A stretch of 64,000 nt of DNA, taken from NCBI GenBank assembly GCA_937959275.1, contig CALGLU010000042.1, forward strand, positions 1 to 64,000. The letters run 5' to 3'. Position 1 is the stretch's first letter, and each line of letters begins with the position of its first letter. The stretch comes from an uncultured Saprospiraceae bacterium (lineage in GTDB: Bacteria > Bacteroidota > Bacteroidia > Chitinophagales > Saprospiraceae). Positions 15,844 through 25,668 of this stretch are shown piece after piece. The notes below the pieces were generated by a model. The model ran no database searches. It saw only the letters and a program-made list of their open reading frames with translations, and had not been told where the DNA came from. The position numbers were made by a program, and so were the translations under genes.

Positions 15844-16500
15844 ATGTTAGATAGAAACGGTATTGCACAGCGGATTGCTCAGGAGTTACAAGAAGGATGG
15901 TATGTCAATTTAGGAATTGGTATTCCCACACTCATCGCTAATTATATCCCAGACGGCCTCAATGTAGAATTTCAATCTGAAAACGGCATTCTTGGTATGG
16001 GACCATTCCCCTTTGAAGACGAAGAAGATGCTGATTTGATTAATGCGGGAAAGCAAACGATTACCGCTTTAGCTGGAGCAAGTATTTTTGATTCGGCGAC
16101 GAGCTTTGCGATGATTCGTGGGCAGCATATTAATCTGACTGTCTTAGGTGCGATGGAGGTATCCGATACGGGTGATATTGCCAATTGGAAAATACCAGGT
16201 AAGATGGTGAAAGGTATGGGTGGCGCCATGGATTTAGTCGCCTCGGCTGACAACATCATTGTCGCTATGTCTCATACCAATCGAAAAGGCGCATCTAAAT
16301 TATTGAAGCAATGTAGTCTACCTTTAACAGGTGTCAAATGCGTCAAAAAGATAGTCACTAATATGGCAGTTCTGGACGTCACACCAGAAGGCTTCAAACT
16401 CATAGAACGTGCGCCGGGTGTCACAGTTGAAGACATTAAAGCAGCTACAGAAGGCCGACTGATTGTTGACGGCGACATACCTGAAATGAGGATTGCTTAA
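15844..16500 (+). CDS. scoB: 3-oxoacid CoA-transferase subunit B
   Basis: A 218-residue beta subunit. The catalytic glutamate lies in the SENGILGMGPFP motif (about residues 41-52), preceded by NLGIGIPTLIANYIP. It follows subunit A by 11 bases, so the two are translated together to form the heteromeric enzyme. Confidence 0.9.
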   Translation: MLDRNGIAQRIAQELQEGWYVNLGIGIPTLIANYIPDGLNVEFQSENGILGMGPFPFEDEEDADLINAGKQTITALAGASIFDSATSFAMIRGQHINLTVLGAMEVSDTGDIANWKIPGKMVKGMGGAMDLVASADNIIVAMSHTNRKGASKLLKQCSLPLTGVKCVKKIVTNMAVLDVTPEGFKLIERAPGVTVEDIKAATEGRLIVDGDIPEMRIA

Positions 16501-16610
16501 CCTTTAGTGTTAACCATAGAAATGACTTAACAAATTAAAGCCAGGCACACAAAAGAATCATCATCATAAAAGATTTGGTTTAAACTTTTATTAATCGAAA
16601 CCCTTATCAT

Positions 16611-17771
16611 ATGCCTATTTATCATAGACTAGGAAACATTCCAAAAAAGAGACATACCCAGTTTAGGAAGGCCGATGGGACACTATACAATGAGCAAGTG
16701 TTCGGGACAATTGGCTTTGATGGTATGTCTTCATTGCTGTACCATAACAACCGGCCAACAATGGTCAAAGCAATAGCTGAACCTAAAGACGTCTCACCTA
16801 AAATTGCAATTGCTAAAAATATAACAGCGCGCAAACTGATAGGTTTTGATATTCCTACACATGATGATTCTTTAGAGGCAAGGGTTCCTTTGATGGTGAA
16901 TCATGATGTTCACATTGGCCTAGCTGCTCCTCGCCAATCCTTAACTGATTACTTTTATAAAAATGCAGATGCAGATGAGATGTTGTTCATCCATAAAGGA
17001 AGCGGAACACTACGCACCATCTTTGGCAATATCCCTTTTGAATATGGTGATTACCTCATCATTCCAAGAGGCATGATTTACCAAATTGAATTTGATTCTG
17101 CAGATAACAGAATCCTCTATGCTGAATCTTTCCACCCCATCTACACACCTAAGCGTTATCGAAATTGGTTTGGTCAATTGCTAGAGCATTCACCATTTTG
17201 CGAGCGCGATTATAAACTACCCCAAGACCTCGAAACACATGACGAGCAAGGAGACTTTATTTTAAAAATTAAGAAACAAGGGATGCTGCATAGTTTGATT
17301 TATGCGACTCATCCATTTGATGTTGTAGGTTGGGATGGTTATAATTATCCTTACGGTTTTTCTATTCACAATTTCGAACCTATTACTGGACGCATCCATC
17401 AGCCGCCACCAGTCCATCAGACCTTTGAGACCAAGGCATTTGTGATTTGTTCATTCTGCCCACGGCTTTACGACTATCATCCGCAGGCAATTCCTGCGCC
17501 TTATAACCACTCCAATATTGATTCTGATGAAATGCTCTATTATGTCGATGGTGACTTTATGAGTCGGACGAATATCGCACCCGGCCATATCTCCTTACAC
17601 CCATCAGGCATCCCACATGGTCCACATCCTGGCACGTATGAGAGTAGCATTGGTAAAACTGAAACACGTGAATTGGCTGTTATGATTGACACATTCAAAC
17701 CGTTGCAATTGACAGAGCAGGCTTTAGCGATTGATGATGGGCAATATTATAAATCTTGGTTCGAACATTAA
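16611..17771 (+). CDS. hmgA: Homogentisate 1,2-dioxygenase
   Basis: A 386-residue cupin-fold Fe(II) dioxygenase that opens the homogentisate ring to maleylacetoacetate. The N-terminal IYHRLGNIPKKRHTQFR and the C-terminal iron site are visible: SDEMLYYVDGDF with its glutamate and SLHPSGIPHGPHPG with histidines. It is slightly shorter than the human enzyme but typical for Bacteroidota. The 110-base gap before it holds no clear terminator, so it should be part of the operon. Confidence 0.93.
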   Translation: MPIYHRLGNIPKKRHTQFRKADGTLYNEQVFGTIGFDGMSSLLYHNNRPTMVKAIAEPKDVSPKIAIAKNITARKLIGFDIPTHDDSLEARVPLMVNHDVHIGLAAPRQSLTDYFYKNADADEMLFIHKGSGTLRTIFGNIPFEYGDYLIIPRGMIYQIEFDSADNRILYAESFHPIYTPKRYRNWFGQLLEHSPFCERDYKLPQDLETHDEQGDFILKIKKQGMLHSLIYATHPFDVVGWDGYNYPYGFSIHNFEPITGRIHQPPPVHQTFETKAFVICSFCPRLYDYHPQAIPAPYNHSNIDSDEMLYYVDGDFMSRTNIAPGHISLHPSGIPHGPHPGTYESSIGKTETRELAVMIDTFKPLQLTEQALAIDDGQYYKSWFEH

Positions 17772-17784
17772 TGGCTCAAGTGAT

Positions 17785-19005
17785 ATGATCATCGACATTC
17801 CTCCACATTCAGATTTCTCTATTCACAATATTCCGTTTGGAATTTTTTCTACAGCAGATACAAAGCCCAGAGTCGGCGTAGCCATTGGCGATCACATTTT
17901 AGATTTAGTAGCTGTTGCTGAATTAGGGGTATTTGAATTTGACACCAAGGTCTTTGAAAAGCCTGCCCTAAATCGGTTTATTGGATTAGGAAAAACAGTA
18001 AGCTCTAAAGTTAGAACCGATATTCAATCTTGGTTGAAGGATGATCAGTCACCGCTCGCGAAAAAACACAATTTATTTGTGAGTCAATCTGATGCCAAGA
18101 TGCATCTGCCTGTCCAGATTGGTGACTACACAGATTTTTTCTCTAGCATCGAACATGCCACCAATGTTGGGATGATGTTTCGTGATCCGGCAAATGCCCT
18201 ACTACCTAATTGGCGTCATCTTCCCGTCGGGTATCACGGTCGAGCTTCATCCATTGTGGTAAGTGGGACACCAGTTATCCGACCTAAAGGACAGGTTATG
18301 CCAAATGGAGCATCCTCTCCCGTTTTTCAAGCAAGTAAGCGATTAGATTTTGAATTGGAAACTGGATTTATCATTGGCAAAAACTCCATTATGGGCAGCT
18401 CAATTTCCACGGAAGAGGCAGAAGATTACATTTTCGGTAAGGTGTTATTTAATGACTGGTCGGCGCGAGATATTCAGAAATGGGAATATGTCCCTCTAGG
18501 TCCATTTTTGGGTAAGAGCTTTGCTTCCTCAATCTCGCCATGGGTTGTTACACTAGAGGCATTAGAACCGTTTCGAGTAGCTGGCCCAATACAGGAACCT
18601 GAAGTTATGCCTTACTTGAACTATTCAGGTACTAAAAATTACGATATCAACTTAGAAGTTAGCCTTACTCCAGACAAAGGAAAAGAACAATTACTCTGTC
18701 AATCAAATTTCAAATATATGTACTGGAATATGTGCCAACAATTAGCGCATCACACTGTCAATGGCTGCAATGTCAACATAGGAGATGTCATGGGTTCGGG
18801 GACTATCTCTGGAAAAGATGAACAGTCCTATGGCTCCATGTTAGAACTATCATGGTCAGGCACAAAACCAATTTCAATACTCGATGGCACAACCCGCACA
18901 TTTATTGAAGATGGAGATACCGTGACCATGCGAGGCCATGCTGAAAAGGATGGCAAACGAGTCGGCTTTGGAGAAGTATCTGCTAAAATTTTACCTGCCT
19001 TATGA
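17785..19005 (+). CDS. fahA: Fumarylacetoacetase
   Basis: A protein of about 406 residues of the FAH family, catalysing the last step, fumarylacetoacetate to fumarate and acetoacetate. Diagnostic segments are FSSIEHATNVGMMFR, LPVGYHGRASS, FELETGFIIG and VLFNDWSARDIQKWE. I start it at the ATG at 17785 (MIIDIPPHSDFS), 13 bases after the hmgA stop; a longer frame from 17731 would overlap hmgA by 41 bases and adds unmatched residues. Confidence 0.92.
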   Translation: MIIDIPPHSDFSIHNIPFGIFSTADTKPRVGVAIGDHILDLVAVAELGVFEFDTKVFEKPALNRFIGLGKTVSSKVRTDIQSWLKDDQSPLAKKHNLFVSQSDAKMHLPVQIGDYTDFFSSIEHATNVGMMFRDPANALLPNWRHLPVGYHGRASSIVVSGTPVIRPKGQVMPNGASSPVFQASKRLDFELETGFIIGKNSIMGSSISTEEAEDYIFGKVLFNDWSARDIQKWEYVPLGPFLGKSFASSISPWVVTLEALEPFRVAGPIQEPEVMPYLNYSGTKNYDINLEVSLTPDKGKEQLLCQSNFKYMYWNMCQQLAHHTVNGCNVNIGDVMGSGTISGKDEQSYGSMLELSWSGTKPISILDGTTRTFIEDGDTVTMRGHAEKDGKRVGFGEVSAKILPAL

Positions 19006-19913
19006 AATCAACGATAAAAACAATCGATCCATCTGATATTTCAACACCAGAATTATATCACTATTTATCTGCCGCAATTGCGCCACGACCAATCTGTTTT
19101 GCGAGTACAATAGATAAATCAGGAAATGTAAATTTAAGTCCGTTTAGCTTTTTTAATGTCTTTAGTACCAATCCACCAATTCTTGTTTTTTCGCCTGTTC
19201 GACGGGGTAGAGATGGCTCTAGTAAGGACACATTCACAAATATTATAGAGGTAAAAGAAACGGTGATTAACATTGTCAATTTTCCAATGGTTGAACAAAT
19301 GTCACTGTCAAGTACAGAATATGATAAAGATGTAAACGAATTTGTGAAAGCCGGTTTTACAGAAGTGAAAAGCGAAATCGTAAAACCACCTAGAGTGGGC
19401 GAATCTCCAGTTGCATTCGAATGTATAATAGATCAGGTCATCGAATTAGGAAATACTGGTGGAGCTGGAAACTTAGTCATAGCCCGTGTAGTATTGCTTC
19501 ATATCAATGAACAATATATAGACACAACAGGGAAATTGGACACAGCTGCATTAGACTTAGTCGGCCGTATGGGAGGTAGTTCTTATTGTCGCGCAAACGG
19601 ACATGCTTTATTTGAAATTCCGAAACCAATCCACTCTAAAGGAATTGGAATAGACCAATTACCACAAAGCATTCGAGAGAGTCATATTTTAACTGGCAAC
19701 AATTTAGGTAGATTAGGTAATGTAGAACGCCTACCTGAAGAATCAGAAATCTTGAACATTAAGGAGCAAGCTGATGTAAAACGTTTGTTGGACCAAGTAA
19801 CAGAAACCCCATCTTTAAAAAGAGAGTTAGAATTACTCGCTCAGCAGTGGCTAGAAAATGGAGAAACAACAAAAGCCTTGCAGCTGTTGCTATTGAATGA
19901 TACATTCGTCTGA
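19002..19913 (+). CDS. Flavin reductase-like FMN-binding protein
   Basis: A 303-residue protein with a flavin reductase-like split-barrel domain in the first about 210 residues (SAAIAPRPICFASTID, LSPFSFFNVFSTNPP, FSPVRRGRDGSSKDT). An extra C-terminal stretch of about 90 residues is helical. The start overlaps the fahA stop by four bases (ATGA), so it is the last gene of the tyrosine operon. Flavoproteins of this kind often accompany this operon in Bacteroidota; the reaction is unknown and I do not assign one. Confidence 0.75.
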   Translation: MKSTIKTIDPSDISTPELYHYLSAAIAPRPICFASTIDKSGNVNLSPFSFFNVFSTNPPILVFSPVRRGRDGSSKDTFTNIIEVKETVINIVNFPMVEQMSLSSTEYDKDVNEFVKAGFTEVKSEIVKPPRVGESPVAFECIIDQVIELGNTGGAGNLVIARVVLLHINEQYIDTTGKLDTAALDLVGRMGGSSYCRANGHALFEIPKPIHSKGIGIDQLPQSIRESHILTGNNLGRLGNVERLPEESEILNIKEQADVKRLLDQVTETPSLKRELELLAQQWLENGETTKALQLLLLNDTFV

Positions 19914-20251
19914 TTATTAAAAAGAGGTTCTTGTCAATTCGAATTTAATCTTCAATTTTAATACAAACCTTTATATAGTCCATCAGTAGTATGTGTAACA
20001 AATTGCACAAAAGGCATTTAATTTCAATATGCTAGACTCGCCCTATGATCCCTAAATGGATAGCAGCGCGGATATCCTTTAGGAATTTAAGGCGCGTGGC
20101 AGCAAATTTGATTGTAAGCAAATGCAATTTTTTAAACATATCCATCGGTACAATAAAAATCGAATTATTCGAATTTAATTATCTTACGCCTACCCTTTCA
20201 ATTGATCATTTGAAATTGAAATAAATTTGAATGTAACTTAAACTGCCAAGT
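19914..20251. other. Intergenic region with one hairpin
   Basis: About 340 gene-free bases between the tyrosine operon and the FISUMP gene. A hairpin at 20051-20083 (CCTAAAtGGATA with TATCCTTTAGG, one bulged base) could serve as a terminator, but it lacks a T run. A promoter for the next gene is expected near 20160-20240; no clear consensus was found. Confidence 0.4.
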
Positions 20252-21244
20252 ATGATGAATCTACTCAAAAAGTCAATGACTTGTTTTGTCATGACAATCC
20301 TAACAACATTTTCTCTAATAAGCCAAAACCTAGACATCCAAGGCTCTGCCAAGATTTCGGAGATGGCAGAAAATAACTCTGCTGACAGTGTTGTCGTGTA
20401 TCTCCCTGACGGAACTCTTGGCAGACGAGATGTCGCCACCCTCTCTGAATTCCAAGTCTTACAGATTTCAAATGACACATTGTTTTTGTCAAATGGAGGC
20501 TTTGTTAAACTACCTACTGATCAAGTGGATGATGCTGATGCTGACCCCTTTAACGAGATAGAGCTTCCTGAAGGTGAAGCAGCGCATGGCCAAGTACTTA
20601 CCACGTGTTACGGAAAACTCATCTGGACAGATGATGGAGCTTGTCCTCCGCTAGTTGATGGGGATGGCAACGTCTACGCATCGGTCATTATCGGAAATCA
20701 AGAATGGCTAACAACTGATCTACGGACAACCTCTTGCATTGATGGTAATCCAATTGCCTTATTAGTAGACAATGCGTTGTGGACGGGTTTAAATACAGCT
20801 GCCTATTGTTGGTATAACAATGACTCTACTGCTCAATTGGCAGATGGCTACGGTGCTTTGTATAACTGGTATGCAGTCAATGAATGTAATCTGTGTCCGA
20901 CAAACTATCATGTCCCCACAAGTGAAGATTGGACCCAACTCACAAATTTTTTAGGTGACTCGGCCGGAGACAAATTGAAAGAATCGGGTGATGCTCACTG
21001 GATTTCACCTAATGCCGCTGCTACAAACGAAAGTGGATTTACTGGATTGCCGGGTGGGAGTCGTGATGACTTTACAGCGGCGTTCAGCAATCTAGGGATA
21101 GTTGGATTCTGGTGGACATCCAGTGAGTCAATTTTAAATACTTCCAATGCCTTGATACGCATCCTTAATCCTAGCAGCAATGTCATTAGCATCGAAGAAG
21201 GTAAGAATAATGGCTATTCAGTTCGTTGTATTAGAGACAATTGA
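20252..21244 (+). CDS. Secreted FISUMP-domain protein
   Basis: A 330-residue exported protein. A signal peptide covers roughly residues 1-24. Residues about 135-330 form a Fibrobacter succinogenes major paralogous (FISUMP) domain: DGNVYASVIIGNQEWLTTDLR, GALYNWYAVN, CPTNYHVPTSEDWTQL, SGFTGLPGG, WWTSSE and the final YSVRCIRDN. Such domains are common in cell-surface or secreted proteins of Bacteroidota and Fibrobacteres and have no known catalytic role. The middle segment contains an acidic linker (DQVDDADADPFNEIELPEGE-like). Confidence 0.82.
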   Translation: MMNLLKKSMTCFVMTILTTFSLISQNLDIQGSAKISEMAENNSADSVVVYLPDGTLGRRDVATLSEFQVLQISNDTLFLSNGGFVKLPTDQVDDADADPFNEIELPEGEAAHGQVLTTCYGKLIWTDDGACPPLVDGDGNVYASVIIGNQEWLTTDLRTTSCIDGNPIALLVDNALWTGLNTAAYCWYNNDSTAQLADGYGALYNWYAVNECNLCPTNYHVPTSEDWTQLTNFLGDSAGDKLKESGDAHWISPNAAATNESGFTGLPGGSRDDFTAAFSNLGIVGFWWTSSESILNTSNALIRILNPSSNVISIEEGKNNGYSVRCIRDN

Positions 21245-21276
21245 TTACCAATTAAATTAAGGATAACAACATAAAG

Positions 21277-21561
21277 ATGAGCGAAGAAAAAATATTAACC
21301 CTCCATCCACAAGGAAAAAAGGGTGTAAACATTTTAAAACGCAGGTACGATGTGATAAAGGAATACATTCTTCAAACCGTAAAGGAGTATACAGAAATTT
21401 CCTATTCAAAATTAGACGATATGGCGAATAGAGATTTAAGTAAAACATTTGATGGTAAGGTAAGCTGGTATATCGTCTCTGTTAAATTAGACTTAGAAGC
21501 GAGAGGAATAATTGAGCGTATTCCAAAGACTAGTCCACATAAAATTAGGCTCAAAGAATAA
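21277..21561 (+). CDS. DUF6958-like small protein
   Basis: A 94-residue cytoplasmic protein of unknown function: LTLHPQGKKGVNILKRRYD at the start and SVKLDLEARGIIERIPKTSPHKIRL at the end. The pattern resembles a winged-helix-like small family that I recall as DUF6958, in which the conserved VGWYxxSVKLDLEARGxIER segment corresponds to VSWYIVSVKLDLEARGIIER here. It may bind DNA, but this is not shown. It starts 32 bases after the FISUMP gene. Confidence 0.6.
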   Translation: MSEEKILTLHPQGKKGVNILKRRYDVIKEYILQTVKEYTEISYSKLDDMANRDLSKTFDGKVSWYIVSVKLDLEARGIIERIPKTSPHKIRLKE

Positions 21562-21716
21562 GAATTTATCTAAGTTAATAAAAAACCTCTAAACTGTTTT
21601 GACTTAAATCATGTTTACATCTTCTATCACTCATAATTTATTATTTGTGTTAGCTTGTTGGCGAATGCATTGCCTTTAATTGTGTAAAGGAATTAATATA
21701 ACAAATTGAGTAGTCA

Positions 21717-22880
21717 GTGAAAGAATTTTCATTAGGTATATCGGCATTACTATTTACTTGGCTACTATCTGGTTGTGTTAGTTATAAAGCACAATATACA
21801 GGCGATTGGAAGCGACTTAAATCAACTGAGGAATCATATTTCACCATTTATCTTATTGGTGATGCAGGTAACGCACCTATGGACAGTAGCACTAAAGTGT
21901 TTGACCATCTCAAAAGAGAGTTAGATCAAGAGAAGGTCAATTCCGCTATCATTTGGTTAGGCGATAATATCTATCCAGTAGGTCTTGCACCAGTGCAAAG
22001 CATATATCGCCCCTTAGGCGAGCATAGGCTTAGTGCCCAACTTAATACAATGTCTGATTTTCAAGGTTATAAATTTTTTGTGCCTGGTAATCACGATTGG
22101 TACACGTATGGACGAATCGGATTGAGACGGCAAGAACTGCTTGTGGATTCCTTTTTACGACAAACTCCCAATCCAAACCTTCAACATAACTTCTTTATTC
22201 CAGATAAAGGTTGTGGTGATCCGCAGATTGTAGATTTAGCTAAGGGCATCAGCCTACTTCTCATGGACTCCCATTGGTTTTTAAATGAACAAGCTAGAAC
22301 TGGTGACCAAGACATATGCACCGTACAAACACCAAAACAATATATAGATAAACTCCGATCTGAAATCTTAAATCAGAAAGATCGATCTCTCATTGTAGCT
22401 TCTCATCATCCACCTTATACATATTCACATCACGGCGGAAAATTTCCATTAAAGGATGATATATTCCCCTTGACACAAGTTGTCGATTGGTTATATCTAC
22501 CATTTCCTGCAGCTGGGTATTTCGTAAACAGAATGCGTCTCAGAATTTCAGAGCAAGATGTTTATCATCCATTATACAAAGCATATAAGTCAAATCTAAT
22601 CGAGGCTCTTGAAGAAAAAGGAAGAAGCATCATAGCTTCCGGTCATGAGCACACACTCCAATTTATAGAAAATCAAAATCAATATTTTATAGTGAGTGGT
22701 GCCGGAACGAAACATAATAAAGTAGGCATGGGAAAAGGTTCAACATTTGCCATTGGTGAAAAAGGTTATGTAAAAATAATCTTTCAAAATCCAAAAGAAG
22801 CACTTGTTCAGTTCATTGTTCCAGGACACTTTAAAGAGTACAATCATGTTGCCTATGAGAAAATGATAGAGTTGAAATAA
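21717..22880 (+). CDS. Metallophosphoesterase family lipoprotein
   Basis: A 387-residue calcineurin-like phosphoesterase. The start is a GTG, supported by a lipoprotein signal peptide directly after it, with lipobox LLSGC (Cys20). All metal-binding blocks are present: LIGDAGN, GDNIYP, PGNHDW, SHHPPYT and SGHEH. It should be an envelope-anchored, dinuclear-metal phosphatase; the substrate is unknown. It ends next to intergenic element copy E1. Confidence 0.83.
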   Translation: MKEFSLGISALLFTWLLSGCVSYKAQYTGDWKRLKSTEESYFTIYLIGDAGNAPMDSSTKVFDHLKRELDQEKVNSAIIWLGDNIYPVGLAPVQSIYRPLGEHRLSAQLNTMSDFQGYKFFVPGNHDWYTYGRIGLRRQELLVDSFLRQTPNPNLQHNFFIPDKGCGDPQIVDLAKGISLLLMDSHWFLNEQARTGDQDICTVQTPKQYIDKLRSEILNQKDRSLIVASHHPPYTYSHHGGKFPLKDDIFPLTQVVDWLYLPFPAAGYFVNRMRLRISEQDVYHPLYKAYKSNLIEALEEKGRSIIASGHEHTLQFIENQNQYFIVSGAGTKHNKVGMGKGSTFAIGEKGYVKIIFQNPKEALVQFIVPGHFKEYNHVAYEKMIELK

Positions 22881-22891
22881 TTTGCAAACAG

Positions 22892-23058
22892 TAGTGTCTC
22901 AAGCACTAAATAAATGGCTGTATGAAAGCAGTTATTTTTCGTCTACTCAAGGCACAGGTTCGCTTTGATAGACCTAGCTATCAAGGCCGGTTCTGTAACG
23001 CAGAGAAGGCGGAAAAGAACAATTTAATATGGCTGTATATTTAGTTCTTGAGGCACTA
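22892..23058 (+). repeat. Dispersed intergenic element E1
   Basis: This 167-base element ends in 21-base inverted repeats (22892-22912 and 23038-23058) with two mismatches. Inside, a second imperfect stem pairs about 22930-22948 with 22996-23018, several differences being G-U compatible, and a central hairpin TTGATAG/CTATCAA lies at about 22965-22984. Shared core words are CAAGGCACA and TGTAACGCAGAGA. Related copies are at 47763, 49840, 52845 and 54283. The surrounding 22881-23204 gap holds nothing else I can identify. Confidence 0.7.
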
Positions 23059-23204
23059 GGATATATGGCATCGACAAGTCATAAAACCAAATGCCTTAGT
23101 ACTATGAACAAGTATTATTATTGCTGAGATAAAACATGCCTCACCTTCTAACATGGTTGCAATACATGTAACAATGGGTCCACAGTGTTCAAACAACTCC
23201 TACA

Positions 23205-24884
23205 TTATTTTATAAAATTGAGTTGATTTATTTTATAATCATTGATTGATTTTTCGCTACCATTAGGTAAGCTAAGTACAATGGAATTAATATCTGCATT
23301 TAGACCGAGACCAAACGTCAATGTCGCTGTCTGATCGCTGACGAGTCCTTCTCCGATGACGTATGCATCTGAGAGAATGCTCCCATCTTTTCTGGTAATC
23401 GTCACTCTTGCACCAGCATACATTGCTGTTTCTGGAAATCTAAATGACATATAATTTGCATCTCCACCTTTATTAATATACGCCTCAGACTTACCAGCTA
23501 TATTTGTGAAAATTAGATCTGGATATCCGTCTTGGTTAAAATCACTAGTCAGTGGCGTAATGCCGTAGTTTTTATTAATCACATTGGCTTGATCCTCCAC
23601 TGCCGCAAAAGTACCATTGGGTCTTTGCAATAAAAATCGACCAGGAAGCTTGAATAATTTGTGTGGTGGAAAGGCTACGTAATTTTCAGAAACAACTAAA
23701 TCTTGTCTACCATCTAGATTAAAGTCTTCAAAAACAGCTCCCCAAGAAAATTCAAAATCAGCAACTTTAGTTTCCTTAGCTGCTTCAGTCAATTTAAAAT
23801 CACCTTCATTTTTAAACAAAAGCCAATCACTTATAAACTCATCCTCTTCAGCAAGATCACCTCTAGCCATAAATGCAGGAACTGAGGTGCCAGTATTTGA
23901 AAAGAAGAAATCAATATTCCCATCATTATTATAATCCCCCACAGCTATTCCCATAGGATATGCAAATTTTCCAGTTGTCGGATTGGACTTTTTTGTAAAA
24001 GACGAGCCGCCCTCATTTTTATATGTTCTCACTTCACCAGTATCATGAGCCACTACAAGATCTAAGAACCCATCATTATCAATATCTACTAAGACAGCGC
24101 AAAAGGTATTATGAACATAATTTAATCCATACTCCGCAGTCTTGTCTGTGAATGTATTGTCTCCATTATTGACCATCAATAAACTACTACCTCCATAATT
24201 AAAATCCTTAAAGATCGTTTGGCCTTCCATTTTATCCACCTTAATATAGGCACTCACAAACATGTCTGCATCACCATCATGATCTATATCTCCTAGAGTG
24301 ATCGAAGCAGCTACTGATTTCTCATTGAGTGGAACTACTATCTCAGATACATCAAAACCAGAACCAGTATTCTTATACCATAGTACACCATAGTCACCAG
24401 TAAGAATAAGATCGTTGTTCCCATCTGCATCAAGGTCAAAAGATACAGCGCCAAATGTGCTTGTGTTTTCAGGTTTAGCTGGAAGCGAAAAAGAAGAGCT
24501 TGTAAAACCACCATCTTTATACTTAAGAAGAGCATCTTGTTGAGTAACGCCACCTGCTAGAAATAATTCATCAACGCCATCATTATCTACATCAATCATA
24601 GCAGAACCAATGATAGGCAAGGATTTTTCATTGTCAAACTCGTTATTCCAATTCAGTTTAACTTTACTAAACACTGGTATTTCAGATTTAGGTACAGAAT
24701 AATCACACCCCGCAAAGTCCCGACCAAAAGTATCATCTGGCACATCATCTACGGCACAAGCCCCACTAAACCGACCCCATTCGGTCTCAGGATATGGATT
24801 TTTAGTATCCGATTTGAAAAAGAAGAGTATAGTCATAATAGCTACAATTAATATTGCAAGAAGTGCTAAAAGTATTTTTTTCAT
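23205..24884 (-). CDS. FG-GAP/VCBS repeat protein, CRTAC1-like
   Basis: A 559-residue exported or membrane-anchored protein. Residues 5-24 form a hydrophobic signal anchor. The rest holds at least seven FG-GAP repeats with calcium-binding loops of the DxDxDGxxD type (for example DVDNDGVDEL, DLDADGNNDL, DIDHDGDADM, DYNNDGNIDF), predicted to fold as a beta-propeller. The C-terminus resembles the ASPIC/UnbV end of CRTAC1-like proteins (MYAGARVTITRKDG). Its start overlaps the stop of the upstream membrane protein gene by four bases, so the two form an operon. Function is unknown; surface binding is likely. Confidence 0.8.
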   Translation of the reverse strand: MKKILLALLAILIVAIMTILFFFKSDTKNPYPETEWGRFSGACAVDDVPDDTFGRDFAGCDYSVPKSEIPVFSKVKLNWNNEFDNEKSLPIIGSAMIDVDNDGVDELFLAGGVTQQDALLKYKDGGFTSSSFSLPAKPENTSTFGAVSFDLDADGNNDLILTGDYGVLWYKNTGSGFDVSEIVVPLNEKSVAASITLGDIDHDGDADMFVSAYIKVDKMEGQTIFKDFNYGGSSLLMVNNGDNTFTDKTAEYGLNYVHNTFCAVLVDIDNDGFLDLVVAHDTGEVRTYKNEGGSSFTKKSNPTTGKFAYPMGIAVGDYNNDGNIDFFFSNTGTSVPAFMARGDLAEEDEFISDWLLFKNEGDFKLTEAAKETKVADFEFSWGAVFEDFNLDGRQDLVVSENYVAFPPHKLFKLPGRFLLQRPNGTFAAVEDQANVINKNYGITPLTSDFNQDGYPDLIFTNIAGKSEAYINKGGDANYMSFRFPETAMYAGARVTITRKDGSILSDAYVIGEGLVSDQTATLTFGLGLNADINSIVLSLPNGSEKSINDYKINQLNFIK

Positions 24885-25525
24885 CTTGTAGATAGTTTAT
24901 TTAATTGACTTAGAATTAATCCAAAAAAAATAAAATGTGTCACATTCATCGCTATAGGTGCAATATGGTTACCTAAAGGTTTAAACCAAACTAAGCTTGA
25001 AATAACAATTGCTAAAAGTATAATAGGATTAAAGATTGCTAACCACTTAGGCAGACCTTGTTTATTCTTGAGTATCAGCGTGACATAAAGAACAGATACC
25101 ACTACCACAGTTAGACGTAGTACCCAAACCAAAATCTGATAATGATCTTCATATGATTGAAAATAATAATCATAGTCAGGAGTCCCCTTACTTCTCTGTA
25201 AAACAAATGCTGCAAAATACCTAGACGACACCCAAAGTCCACCTATGGAAAATGATAATACACCGGCAATAAATAATAATCTTGCTAATAAAGGACTTGT
25301 TTTCTTAAAGATATTTTTTAACCCATAATATCCAGCAAAATATAAAGGCGCACCAAACACGACCAGAAAATGCCCCTTGGATGCCCTGTCTAACGGTACA
25401 GATTCTAGCATAGAGATCTCTCCACCTGGGCCTGCTGGCAAGAAATGTAAAAGATACTCCCCTACCCCAACAATGATACTCGCTAAAATGCCGATTAATA
25501 GCAATTGCTTATTGGACAAGTTCAT
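24881..25525 (-). CDS. Six-helix integral membrane protein (DUF6796-like)
   Basis: A 214-residue membrane protein with about six hydrophobic helices. The LPAGPGGEISMLESV loop after helix 1 and the GHFLVVFGAPLYFAGYYGL segment recall an uncharacterised family (DUF6796 as I remember it). The function is unknown. It is translationally coupled to the FG-GAP protein downstream (ATGA overlap), suggesting that the two act together in the envelope. Confidence 0.6.
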   Translation of the reverse strand: MNLSNKQLLLIGILASIIVGVGEYLLHFLPAGPGGEISMLESVPLDRASKGHFLVVFGAPLYFAGYYGLKNIFKKTSPLLARLLFIAGVLSFSIGGLWVSSRYFAAFVLQRSKGTPDYDYYFQSYEDHYQILVWVLRLTVVVVSVLYVTLILKNKQGLPKWLAIFNPIILLAIVISSLVWFKPLGNHIAPIAMNVTHFIFFGLILSQLNKLSTR

Positions 25526-25668
25526 ATTTACTTATTTCAAAAGATGGAAATTAATTTGTGAAATACCTTATTCTGAGCGTTTTCAAGCTGATGAAATTTT
25601 CATTTATGATCGTAAATCATTTTAGATTCTTACAAGTATAGAAAATTGGGATAGAGTTTTTTCATTGT

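Noticed and set aside
20206-20492. Minus-strand frames opposite the start of the FISUMP gene
   Set aside because: They are shadows of the FISUMP coding strand, which has a clear signal peptide and domain.
22892-23058. Element E1 as an ordinary terminator between convergent genes
   Set aside because: It is too long, has no T run and shares its core with copies in other settings, including a divergent promoter gap.
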